From: Balneola sp.
GTDB lineage: Bacteria > Bacteroidota > Rhodothermia > Balneolales > Balneolaceae
Assembly (NCBI GenBank): GCA_017640785.1
Contig: JAEPPZ010000010.1
Coordinates: forward strand, 43,833 to 107,832
Reading direction: 5' to 3'
DNA: 64,000 nt
The notes below the pieces were generated by a model that had not been told where the DNA came from, did not search any database, and saw nothing but the letters and a program-made list of their open reading frames with translations. Shown here piece after piece: positions 35,186-42,997 of this stretch; position 1 is the stretch's first letter, and each line of letters begins with the position of its first letter. Made by a program: the position numbers and the translations under genes.

Positions 35186-35887
35186 GTGACGGAAGCAAAA
35201 ACCATTTTACTTGTTGAAGATGAAATTGAATCAGGAGAGATGTTGGCCAATTTTCTGGAACTGAAGGACTATTCAGTGTTATGGGCTCAAGAAGGTAAAA
35301 AAGCTCTTGAGCTTATTGAAGATAAAGCTCATGAGATCGATTTGGCGATATTAGATATCATGGTTCCCAATCATGATGGTAAAGAGATTTGCAGGCATAT
35401 TCGGCAGCATCCCGTGCTCGCTGATATCCCGGTTCTTTTTTTGACAGCAAAAGATGAAGAAGTAGATGAAATTGAAGGGTTGAATCTGGGAGCAGACGAT
35501 TATATAAAAAAGCCCGCAAGTTTAAATCTTATAAAAGCCAGGATCGAATCTCAATTGAGGCGAATGAATCCGGAAAAAGCACATTGGCTGAAATATGACC
35601 ATGTATATCTGGACACGGAAACAAATCAGATGTTCATCAATGAACAGTTGATAGATCTTACTCATACAGAATACTTGATTGCAGAATTGTTTTTTAAGCA
35701 CCCTAAATTAGTGTACTCACGTGCTGAAATCTTAGAACATATCACAGATGAAGAGAAGTATATTTTTGACCGGACTGTAGATGTGCATATCAAGAATCTT
35801 CGCATCAAAATGAAAGACGAGGAAAAGCTTATAAAAACTTACCGTGGTGTTGGGTATGGCTTTAACAGAGAGTATTTAAAGCGATGA
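35186..35887 (+). CDS. OmpR-family response regulator
   Basis: 233 residues from GTG 35186 (MTEAKTILLVEDE). An in-frame ATG at 35105 would add 27 residues before the receiver and is less typical, though it has a TAAGAGA just upstream, so the start is unsettled. The receiver has the acidic pair ED (11-12), phospho-acceptor Asp57 in LAILDIMVPN and Lys in YIKKPAS. The C-terminal winged helix ends with the usual TYRGVGYGF. Overlaps the histidine kinase by 4 bp (ATGA), so they form a cognate pair. Confidence 0.92.
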   Translation: MTEAKTILLVEDEIESGEMLANFLELKDYSVLWAQEGKKALELIEDKAHEIDLAILDIMVPNHDGKEICRHIRQHPVLADIPVLFLTAKDEEVDEIEGLNLGADDYIKKPASLNLIKARIESQLRRMNPEKAHWLKYDHVYLDTETNQMFINEQLIDLTHTEYLIAELFFKHPKLVYSRAEILEHITDEEKYIFDRTVDVHIKNLRIKMKDEEKLIKTYRGVGYGFNREYLKR

Positions 35888-37284
35888 ACATCCAATCTAA
35901 ATTAGCGGTTACTTACATTACCTTGCTCAGTATTGGAGTGGTGGTAATAAGCTCATATGCTATTTTAAGTATACGCTCATTTTTGTTGGAAGAAGCTATC
36001 CAAAAATTTGAAAATGATGCACATACGTTTGCAACTTCTTTCGAAGGACCCGGGCAGGATCAGAACTTGTTCAGTGAAGCTAAGTTTGTTTCAGATTTGA
36101 CAGGATATAACGTAGCGGTGTTTGATTCTCTTGGGAAGCAATTGATCGCCTATCCGGATACCGGATTTATGGATGCATCGGAATTTTTGAATGATGAAGT
36201 CAGAACCGAACTCATTGCTAACGATAAACCCGTCATCATTAATAAAGAAGAGCTTGAAAACCTGGTGGCTTTTGAGCGGATTCAGAATAATGAAACAGCG
36301 GCAAGATATCTGCGAATCAGCCAGCCAAAAGATGAGTTATATGCAGCAGAAGCCAGTATTCGTCATTTGATATACGGCGCTATGGTGGGATCTATTCTGG
36401 TTGTATTTATCGTGAGCTTTTATTTTGCGAGATATCTGGCCAAGCCGATAACACAACTTAAAAAAGCTGCGTTGGATATATCGAAAGGGAATTTAGACAG
36501 GGAAATTCACTTAAAACGGTCTGACGAGTTTGGTACACTTGCTGATTCGCTGAACCAAATGGCAGGGACTTTGAAATCTGACAACGAAAAACTGAAAGAG
36601 CTGAATGAGAAGCAGAATCAGTTTTTTGCTGATATAACACATGAAGTGAGAAACCCTCTTCATACGATATCCGGATCTTTGGAGATGATAGAACTAGAGG
36701 ATCTTTCTAAGGAGGATAAGGTGAAATATCATCAGCAGGCAAAAAGGCAAATAAACCGTATCACTCGACTGTTTGAGGAAATTAAAACGCTTCAGAAATA
36801 CGATTTCGATCAAAATTTTGTTGAAAAGAAAGAGTTTGACCTTAAACAAATTATAGATGGTCTTATCGAGATCCACAAGCCAGTTGCAGTAGAGAAGGGC
36901 ATTAATATTACTGTGGATTCTGATCTGTCATCGTATGTGTTCGGTGATGCTGATAAGATTGAGCAGGTGATCGAGAATTTACTTTCAAATGCTATCAAGT
37001 ATACAAATGAGGGTCAGATAGCTATATCTTTAAAAGAGCATAAAAATGCGGTTACTGTTTCCGTGAAGGATACCGGAATCGGCATTGCTCGGGAACATCT
37101 TGATAGATTATTTGATCGGTTTTACAGAACAGATAAAGCGCGTTCAAGAGATAAAGGAGGTACAGGCTTAGGGCTTGCAGTAGTGAAAAGAATCTTAAAA
37201 GCTCATGAGTCTGAAGTTATCGTAGCTAGCGAAGTCGGTGTTGGAAGTACATTCAGCTTTACGCTTAGTACTCATCCTCGATAA
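35884..37284 (+). CDS. HAMP-domain sensor histidine kinase
   Basis: 466 residues. TM1 about 7-31, extracytoplasmic sensor 32-160, TM2 about 162-184, HAMP 185-237 (ARYLAKPITQL), then HisKA with His253 in FFADITHEVRNPLH and HATPase with N-box ENLLSNAIKYT, DTGIGIA and GTGLGLAVVKRIL. Autophosphorylates and passes phosphate to the upstream regulator. Translationally coupled to it. The last 20 bp overlap the end of the convergent aquaporin gene. Confidence 0.94.
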   Translation: MNIQSKLAVTYITLLSIGVVVISSYAILSIRSFLLEEAIQKFENDAHTFATSFEGPGQDQNLFSEAKFVSDLTGYNVAVFDSLGKQLIAYPDTGFMDASEFLNDEVRTELIANDKPVIINKEELENLVAFERIQNNETAARYLRISQPKDELYAAEASIRHLIYGAMVGSILVVFIVSFYFARYLAKPITQLKKAALDISKGNLDREIHLKRSDEFGTLADSLNQMAGTLKSDNEKLKELNEKQNQFFADITHEVRNPLHTISGSLEMIELEDLSKEDKVKYHQQAKRQINRITRLFEEIKTLQKYDFDQNFVEKKEFDLKQIIDGLIEIHKPVAVEKGINITVDSDLSSYVFGDADKIEQVIENLLSNAIKYTNEGQIAISLKEHKNAVTVSVKDTGIGIAREHLDRLFDRFYRTDKARSRDKGGTGLGLAVVKRILKAHESEVIVASEVGVGSTFSFTLSTHPR

Positions 37285-37924
37285 TAAATTTATACATAAA
37301 AGCTGCCAGAGTTGCCCCCAAAAAAGGACCAATAGTATATAAGGGGATGTCTTTGTAAGAAGAACCTCCCAGAAAATAATCCAAAACTGAAGTACCAAGT
37401 GATAATGCCGGATTAAAAATTCCGCCCGATATATTCTGAGCCATTATAAAAAGTGCTACTAAAGCGAAACCCATCACGAAGGAATATGTAGCTACACTTT
37501 TATGATTGGGGTTACCAATCCAGGCAACGTAAGCTACAAGTGCGAGCATAAGGGTCAGGAGTGTTTCAACTCCAAGTTGGTTATAAAAAAGTGAGTTTAT
37601 GGGTGCTTCCACATAAAAGACGGAAGAAGAAATAAAAAGGACTGCAGCAGCCGCTAAAAAAGCTCCGATGACCTGAGCAATTACATATCCCAAAAGCTCT
37701 GAAGCCGAAATTCGTTTCAGAAAAAATGCTCCCACACTGATAGCAGGATTATAGTGAGCTCCGGAGGTTAGTGCACCAATATAAATAAGCGCACTCAGGA
37801 TAAATCCAATAGCAAAAGCATCTCCTGATAGGCCATAAGCCAAAACCAGAAAGAAACTGCCAATAAACTCAACCAAGTATTTTTTATTTTTTAAACCCAA
37901 AAATAAACCAATTATGTCCTTCAT
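37265..37924 (-). CDS. MIP family channel (aquaporin-like)
   Basis: 219 residues, six membrane helices and two NPA half-helices: NPA at 59-61 (GAHYNPAISVG) and 171-173 (GGIFNPALSLG). The residue after the second NPA is Leu174 where most aquaporins and glycerol facilitators have Arg, so the aromatic/Arg filter is altered; transport of water or another small neutral solute is uncertain. An 8+1+8 inverted repeat lies 4 bp upstream of the start codon. The 3' end overlaps the histidine kinase gene on the other strand. Confidence 0.9.
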   Translation of the reverse strand: MKDIIGLFLGLKNKKYLVEFIGSFFLVLAYGLSGDAFAIGFILSALIYIGALTSGAHYNPAISVGAFFLKRISASELLGYVIAQVIGAFLAAAAVLFISSSVFYVEAPINSLFYNQLGVETLLTLMLALVAYVAWIGNPNHKSVATYSFVMGFALVALFIMAQNISGGIFNPALSLGTSVLDYFLGGSSYKDIPLYTIGPFLGATLAAFMYKFIIEDEY

Positions 37925-37927
37925 TAG

Positions 37928-37944
37928 TTAGCTTCGGAAGCTAA
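37928..37944. promoter_or_regulatory. Inverted repeat just upstream of the aquaporin start
   Basis: TTAGCTTC-G-GAAGCTAA, perfect 8-bp arms with a one-base centre, 3 bp before the ATG (minus strand). Covers the place of the ribosome binding site, so it could be an operator or an RNA hairpin that hides translation initiation. Confidence 0.4.
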
Positions 37945-38070
37945 TTCGAGTATTCTGTAATTGCAACCTAATTATCGGCATTACTTGTTTAGTTTTTAAG
38001 TAACTTTGGAAACTAAATGACTCGTTATTGTCGAGTTAAGTGTCGGAATATGAGAAGTAAAAAAATTTAA

Positions 38071-38391
38071 ATGAGTTTAATTGACAAGCTGAAATCACGC
38101 TGGGGAATAGAAAGTACCTTTCAGGTGATTGTGATCTTAATAGTATTTGCATGTACAGGATTTACCGCTTTGTATGCCCGGGAATTTGTATTCGGGCTTT
38201 TAGGTGTAACGAATGAGTTTCCTTTTTGGCAGCGAGCTTTGATATGGATCGTAACAATTTTACCACTCTATAATTTATTTCTTTATATCTACGGAACCAT
38301 TTTTGGGCAAAGGGAATTTTTCACACTCTTTTTAAAGAAGACTTTAGGCCGGCTAATACCGGGAAAAAAAACGTCTAAGGAAGAAGTTTAA
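38071..38391 (+). CDS. Small membrane protein, DUF6787-like
   Basis: 106 residues. Begins MSLIDKLKSRWGIESTFQVIVILIVFACTGFTA, the pattern of the DUF6787 family of Bacteroidota, with two or three membrane helices (about 16-38, 58-80) and GQREFFTLFLKKTLGRL near the end. The Arg/Trp start and the GQxxFF motif are the recognisable marks. Function unknown. Overlaps the end of the convergent YjbR gene by 17 bp. Confidence 0.75.
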   Translation: MSLIDKLKSRWGIESTFQVIVILIVFACTGFTALYAREFVFGLLGVTNEFPFWQRALIWIVTILPLYNLFLYIYGTIFGQREFFTLFLKKTLGRLIPGKKTSKEEV

Positions 38392-38731
38392 GCTCTTCTT
38401 TAGTTTTCTTGGGCAGACTTTCAACGATCAGATCATAAGAATGCCGGATGAGCTCTGTAAAAAGTTCGTCTTCTACATCAGCTGAAGTTTTAACAGAATT
38501 CCAGTGAACTTTATTCATGTGCCAACCGGGACTGATTCCCTCATATCTTTCTCTTAGTATAATAGCTCTTTCAGGGTCACACTTCAGATTTACAAAATCG
38601 TAACTTTCAATATTTGTGAGTGCAAACATCTTGTTCATCACTTTAAAAACCAAGGTTTCTGGTCCAAAGGGAAATCCCTCAGTTACACCGGGCAATCCAA
38701 GACAAAAATCTCTGTATTCTTCGATATTCAT
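38375..38731 (-). CDS. MmcQ/YjbR family protein
   Basis: 118 residues. Family marks: FCLGLPGVTEGFPFGPETLVFKV at the N-terminus, NLKCDPERAIILRERYEGISPGWHMNKVHWNSV in the middle and YDLIVESLPKKTKEEL at the end. The fold resembles the DNA-binding double wing of YjbR, but no target is known. Stop overlaps the DUF6787-like gene; the start abuts the stop of the secreted-protein gene at 38732, so both minus-strand genes probably share a transcript. Confidence 0.92.
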   Translation of the reverse strand: MNIEEYRDFCLGLPGVTEGFPFGPETLVFKVMNKMFALTNIESYDFVNLKCDPERAIILRERYEGISPGWHMNKVHWNSVKTSADVEDELFTELIRHSYDLIVESLPKKTKEELKLLP

Positions 38732-39235
38732 TCAGTTTAACCTTTCAAATTCATCTTTAAATTCTTTAGCGGCATCAACCACAACTCCTGCTATTTCATT
38801 AACTCTGTCAAAAGAAACCATTCCCACATAACCGGAATGCCATGTAGATGCCATACTTTCTACATCATTTTTTAAGCTGAGTTTTATGGGTTGATAAAAT
38901 CTCATTTCGATCGAAAAAGGATAAATACCATCTTCAGCTTGCATGATGTTGACATGAACATAGAAAAACGGATTATAAAAAGATTGCTTAAGCTCATTAA
39001 AACTTAACAACGTTACCGGAAGGGATTCAAAACTCTCATGGATCTTTCTTTGTATTTGAGCCGGATTCAGAGTCACTTCTTTTAATCCGATTGGTTTTTC
39101 GATTTCAACAGAGATTCCAAATTTCTTAATGCCAATCAGTGAATGTCGTTCCGTCTCCACTTCATTTTGAGCATGCAACGCAGAACTCATCAAAATAAGA
39201 GATAAAAGGAGAGGGAGTGATGACCTGATTTTCAT
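38732..39235 (-). CDS. Hypothetical secreted protein
   Basis: 167 residues with signal peptide MKIRSSLPLLLSLILMSSALHAQ. The mature region alternates strands and helices (GISVEIEKPIGLKEVTLN, FYVHVNIMQAEDGIYPFSIEMRFYQP) and ends in a helix VVDAAKEFKDEFERLN. No family recognised. Sits immediately upstream of the YjbR gene (no gap) and divergent from tsaD with 92 bp between. Confidence 0.7.
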   Translation of the reverse strand: MKIRSSLPLLLSLILMSSALHAQNEVETERHSLIGIKKFGISVEIEKPIGLKEVTLNPAQIQRKIHESFESLPVTLLSFNELKQSFYNPFFYVHVNIMQAEDGIYPFSIEMRFYQPIKLSLKNDVESMASTWHSGYVGMVSFDRVNEIAGVVVDAAKEFKDEFERLN

Positions 39236-39327
39236 GGTAGTAGAATTGGTGACGCTTTAATTAAACATATTGCGGTAATTGATACAAGTAAAATGCAGTT
39301 AAGTGATTATGTGGTTATCTTTGATGA

Positions 39328-40311
39328 ATGAATATTTTAGCAATCGAATCTTCCTGTGATGACACTTCTGCAGCCGTTCTAACAGAACGAGGCATGCAAT
39401 CTAATGTAATTGCTTCTCAGGCGATTCATGTAAAATTCGGAGGGGTGGTGCCGGAGCTGGCATCCAGAGCTCATCAGACAACGATATCTCAAACGGTGCA
39501 ACAAGCACTGGATGAAGCAGAGCTCTCAATAAATGAGATCGATCTGATTGCGGTAACTCAAGGTCCCGGTTTGATGGGGTCACTATTAGTTGGATTGTGT
39601 TTCGCAAAGGGAATGGCGCTGGCAAATGATATTCCGATTATTGGAGTGAATCACATGGATGCTCATATTTATGCCAACTTCATTGATACCAAACCGGAAT
39701 TTCCGTTTATATCACTCACTGTTTCCGGAGGACACACTCAGCTTGTTCATGTAAAAGCACCGTTCGAGCATGAGATCCTTGGAAAAACCAGAGACGATGC
39801 CGCCGGAGAAGCTTTTGACAAGATCGGGAAAGTATTTGGGCTGGAATATCCCGCCGGACCAACTATGGATAAATTGGCTCAATCCGGTAATACCAAATTT
39901 CACAAATTTCCACAGGCATTGTTGAGGGAAGGATTGGATTTTAGCTTCTCAGGATTGAAAACGAGTGCTTTGTATTTTGTTCAGGATCAGGAAGAAGATT
40001 TTATAGATGAAAATCTGAATGATCTATGTGCCAGTGTATCAGAAGCCATTACAGAAGTATTGGTCAAAAAGCTGAAGCGAGCGGTAGAGCAAACCGGAGT
40101 GAAAACGATCGCACTGGCCGGAGGTGTTTCCGCTAATTCCATGCTTAGGGCTAAAACAGAAAAGCTGGCTGAGAAAATGGGATTAGCACTTCATATTCCA
40201 AAAATCACCTACTGTACTGATAACGCCGCCATGATCGCCATTACCGGAAAAATGAAAGCCGAACTCGGCGAGTTTGATGGTATGGAAATAAGACCTTTTG
40301 CTTCTTTATAG
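39328..40311 (+). CDS. tsaD: tRNA N6-adenosine threonylcarbamoyltransferase
   Basis: 327 residues. Final enzyme of t6A modification at position 37 of ANN-decoding tRNAs, working with TsaB, TsaC and TsaE. MNILAIESSCDDTSAAV is the ASKHA start; the metal-binding histidines are His109 and His113 in NHMDAHIYAN; SLTVSGGHTQL, GKTRDDAAGEAFDK and LAGGVSANSMLR complete the nucleotide site. Full length. Partners are not in this window. A TATCTTTG resembling the Bacteroidota -7 box lies 5 bp before the ATG, which would give an almost leaderless message (weak). Confidence 0.97.
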   Translation: MNILAIESSCDDTSAAVLTERGMQSNVIASQAIHVKFGGVVPELASRAHQTTISQTVQQALDEAELSINEIDLIAVTQGPGLMGSLLVGLCFAKGMALANDIPIIGVNHMDAHIYANFIDTKPEFPFISLTVSGGHTQLVHVKAPFEHEILGKTRDDAAGEAFDKIGKVFGLEYPAGPTMDKLAQSGNTKFHKFPQALLREGLDFSFSGLKTSALYFVQDQEEDFIDENLNDLCASVSEAITEVLVKKLKRAVEQTGVKTIALAGGVSANSMLRAKTEKLAEKMGLALHIPKITYCTDNAAMIAITGKMKAELGEFDGMEIRPFASL

Positions 40312-40354
40312 AATTATGGATTTTAGATTTTGAATGATGAATTAAAGACAAATA

Positions 40355-40666
40355 ATGAAGATAAGTGAAGAAGAAATGATTCCTGAACCAGGAATTAAAA
40401 GAAAGATTAAGCACTCACTAAATGCCGTTGTTTTTGGCACGCTATTATTTCAGCTCTTTATTTTTTGTTTGCACTACTATCTATTTTTCGCACACTCTAT
40501 TTTCATTAAAATATTTCCTTATGTATCGGTATTTCGTTATTGGGATAATATTTTTTTAATAGGATATATTTTAGTGTTAGCTATCTTAGGTTGGAGATTC
40601 GGAGAAGTTTTTTCAGCCTGGTTAAAAAAGAAAATGAGTTTTTTATATCAACTACTTAATATTTGA
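40355..40666 (+). CDS. Hypothetical small membrane protein
   Basis: 103 residues with three hydrophobic segments (about 25-45, 50-62, 68-87) and many aromatic residues; begins with an acidic cytoplasmic stretch MKISEEEMIPEPGIKRKIK. AT-rich compared with tsaD next to it. Not a recognised family. No close relatives in the window. Confidence 0.5.
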   Translation: MKISEEEMIPEPGIKRKIKHSLNAVVFGTLLFQLFIFCLHYYLFFAHSIFIKIFPYVSVFRYWDNIFLIGYILVLAILGWRFGEVFSAWLKKKMSFLYQLLNI

Positions 40667-40747
40667 CTTGTTTCAAAAGCACTAGAAGGGATTATACTAT
40701 CTTGTCATTTATATAAATTGCTTCATTAACTTAAACAAATATTAAAA

Positions 40748-41029
40748 CTATTCTTTTTTCAAAAGTGTTCTAGAGTTTATAGAATTCAGGTATAAATTAT
40801 ATATACCAGTCACTCCTACACTCATATCAATCAAATACCGTTCAGTGATTACATGTTGTTCTTGATTTGAGTCTGGATTGTTATTGTATGTGTTTCTAAA
40901 AAGGAGAATTTGAGGCGTAGCCCAAAATGAAGACAAACTATCATTGATGATATAATCATGGAAGTATTTATTTCTTAACCTCTTTCCCAATCTCCTGATT
41001 GGGAAAATAAACAGGAGCTCCTGCTCCAA
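40748..41029 (-). pseudogene. Doubtful ORF, possible gene remnant overlapping a repeat
   Basis: 93 codons. The first 18 or so (MEQELLFIFPIRRLGKRLR) are translated from the interspersed repeat starting at 40975, so the start is probably accidental. The remainder (AFATPQ-like to SVGVTGIYNLYLNSINSRTLL) is too short to place; it may be the 3' remnant of a gene cut off by the repeat. No ribosome site and no family recognised. Confidence 0.3.
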
Positions 41030-41640
41030 CTAAAAAGCTTGATTCGAATTTTAAATCCACTTTCTAGTTCAAGCGTCATACCGCTTGCGTTAGTTGGGGA
41101 GCCAAAGCAAGTTTTGCTAATAAACTCAAAAGTTTCTAGGAACAAGAGCTAATCCAAAATTAAGAATTGGCAACACCCAATTTTTAATTTTTCATCTTTA
41201 ATTTAAGCGATTCAGCAACCGCCAATTGATCTACCCGTTCGTTCAGCTCCAATCCTGAGTGACCTTTAACTTAACCTCTTTCCCAATCTCCTGATTGGGA
41301 AAACAAACAGGAGCTCCTGCTCCAACTAAGAAGCTTGATCGAATTTTAAATCCACTTTCTAGTTCAAGCGTCACGCTTGGACAAATGTTTGCAAGAAATA
41401 CACAAGCGAGACGCTTACGTTAGTTGGGCGAAATAAGCCGCTGATATAAGATTCCGAAAGGATACTGAATCAAGTTCAGCAAAAGGTTCGGAATGACCTC
41501 GAATTAAATTCATCATCCAAAATCCAAAATTAAGAATTGGCAACACCCAATTTTTAATTTTTCATCTTTAATTTAAGCGATTCAGCAACCGCCAATTGAT
41601 CTACCCGTTCGTTCAGCTCCAATCCTGAGTGACCTTTAAC
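40975..41640. repeat. Tandemly duplicated block with repeat A and an rnhA-tail copy
   Basis: Unit 1 is 40975-41270 and unit 2 is 41271-41640. Each starts with about 100 bp beginning TTAACCTCTTTCCCAATCTC (few differences between copies) and ends with an identical 120 bp (41151-41270 and 41521-41640). The middle parts differ in sequence and by 74 bp in length. Unit 2 ends inside the true rnhA gene. Unit 2's middle also holds the inverted repeat 41451-41494 with ATTCCGAA ends. Confidence 0.88.
41184..41270 (-). pseudogene. Duplicated 3' fragment of rnhA
   Basis: 87 bp identical to the last 28 codons and stop of rnhA (41554-41640), encoding [20 protein letters not shown] and the following tail. 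It carries the equivalents of catalytic His127 and Asp137 but nothing upstream, so it is inert as an enzyme. Part of the identical 120-bp repeat. Confidence 0.9.
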
Positions 41641-42009
41641 TTTGATCCAACTCACTTTATGGGGTTTCATCGCAGCTAACATCTGTTCCCAAAGTTCTTT
41701 GTTCTCGACCGGTTTTTTGTCTGCTTTTCGCCATCCTTTCTTTTGCCAGTTTTCGATCCAGCCTTTGGTCATAGCGTTAATAATGAGCGCACTGTCACTG
41801 TGAATTTTAACATGACATGGTTTCTTCATGGCTTTTAAAGCTTCGATCACAGCTTTCATCTCCATGCGGTTGTTGGTAGTAGCGGGATCGCCTCCGGAAA
41901 GTTCTTTCTCTTTTCCATTCCAGATCAGGATCGCTCCCCAACCGCCCGGACCTGGATTTCCACTGCAAGCTCCATCGGTGTATACAATTACTTCAGGTAA
42001 ATCAGACAT
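41554..42009 (-). CDS. rnhA: Ribonuclease HI
   Basis: 151 residues. Cleaves the RNA strand of RNA-DNA hybrids during replication and R-loop removal. Catalytic carboxylates Asp12 ([17 protein letters not shown]), Glu50 (NNRMEMKAV), Asp72 (HSDSALI) and Asp137 (NERVDQLA), with His127 in KGHSG. Complete. Its start overlaps the end of pyrF by 8 bp, so the pair is co-transcribed. The last 28 codons are duplicated 370 bp downstream, but the intact gene keeps its reading frame and stop. A hairpin (AAAATTAAGAATTGG with near-complement) overlaps the stop and may terminate transcription. Confidence 0.96.
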   Translation of the reverse strand: MSDLPEVIVYTDGACSGNPGPGGWGAILIWNGKEKELSGGDPATTNNRMEMKAVIEALKAMKKPCHVKIHSDSALIINAMTKGWIENWQKKGWRKADKKPVENKELWEQMLAAMKPHKVSWIKVKGHSGLELNERVDQLAVAESLKLKMKN

Positions 42010-42841
42010 ATCTTTCTGTGATCATATTCAGTTTCTCTTTCATTTCTTGGGCTTTGTGTGCTACGTGCTCCGTCCAGTTTTCATGATCGCTTCCTGCATA
42101 AATAATTCCGCGGCTGGAATTGATCAATGGAATTCCTTCATGTTCATTCAATGAAGCAGCCAACTCTTCAATGGAACCGCCTTGTGCTCCAATTCCGGGA
42201 ATCAGTAAAGATGCTTTTTTGTGAAGATCAGTTACTGATTTGGACAGCTCAGCTTGTGTGGCACCTATCACCATTCCCAAATGAGCATCCGAAGAGGATG
42301 ATCTTTTTTCCAATTCAGAAGCGATGTACTGAGCCATCATGTCAAAACCTTCAAACGGCTTTTTCAGGAAGTCATCTGCTCCGGGGTTTGATGTCAAAGC
42401 AAGTGCGTAAATTCCTTTGGATTCGTCTTCAGTAAAAGCATCCAGCGTTTCAAAACCCATAAGCGGATTCAAAGTGATGGCATCCACATGAAACTGATCG
42501 AAAAAAGATTTTTTGTAGTGTTCGGCGGTGGTAGAAATATCACCACGTTTCGCATCAGCAATAATAATACGGTTTTCAGGAATGTGAGCCAGTACTTCAT
42601 GAAAAACTGATAATCCCGATGAGCCTAAAGCTTCAAAAAAGGCCAAATTGGGTTTGTAAGCAGCACAGTCATTTTTTGTGGCATCAATCACCATCTTACA
42701 AAAATGTATAACCTGTTCTTCAGGAGAGTTAAAAAGTTTTTTTACTGAAACCGGGAGTTTCGATAAGTTCGGATCCAATCCCACACAGAGGGTCGAATCG
42801 GAGTCTGATACAGCTGCTTGTAATTTTTGAACGAAGGTCAT
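42002..42841 (-). CDS. pyrF: Orotidine 5'-phosphate decarboxylase (type 2)
   Basis: 279 residues, the longer bacterial type-2 OMPDC. Makes UMP from OMP in de novo pyrimidine synthesis. [13 protein letters not shown] at 18-30, KPNLAFFE with the substrate Lys, and catalytic [14 protein letters not shown] with Lys98 and Asp96/Asp101; phosphate loop GAQGGS and SSRGIIYAG near the end. Upstream partner of rnhA by an 8-bp overlap. Other pyrimidine genes in the window (carAB, prs, PyrR-like) are unlinked. Confidence 0.96.
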   Translation of the reverse strand: MTFVQKLQAAVSDSDSTLCVGLDPNLSKLPVSVKKLFNSPEEQVIHFCKMVIDATKNDCAAYKPNLAFFEALGSSGLSVFHEVLAHIPENRIIIADAKRGDISTTAEHYKKSFFDQFHVDAITLNPLMGFETLDAFTEDESKGIYALALTSNPGADDFLKKPFEGFDMMAQYIASELEKRSSSSDAHLGMVIGATQAELSKSVTDLHKKASLLIPGIGAQGGSIEELAASLNEHEGIPLINSSRGIIYAGSDHENWTEHVAHKAQEMKEKLNMITERYV

Positions 42842-42997
42842 TTAAGAATAATTTTCAATGAAGATAAGATTCTATATTTATGAATTAAATTTTAAAGCAC
42901 AGTATCTGAGAAGATAAAATAAAATTACTTCTGCTAAACACTTTCGTCAATTTCTATTACATTAACTCAATTATTATCAAAACAGATCAAGGTGTTT

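Noticed and set aside
35884..37284. Nitrogen or phosphate sensor (PhoR/NtrB) assignment for the two-component pair
   Set aside because: No pho or gln genes are adjacent and the sensor region is not distinctive.
41184..41270. A second functional RNase H gene
   Set aside because: Only the last 28 codons are present, identical to the rnhA tail; the first three catalytic carboxylates are absent.
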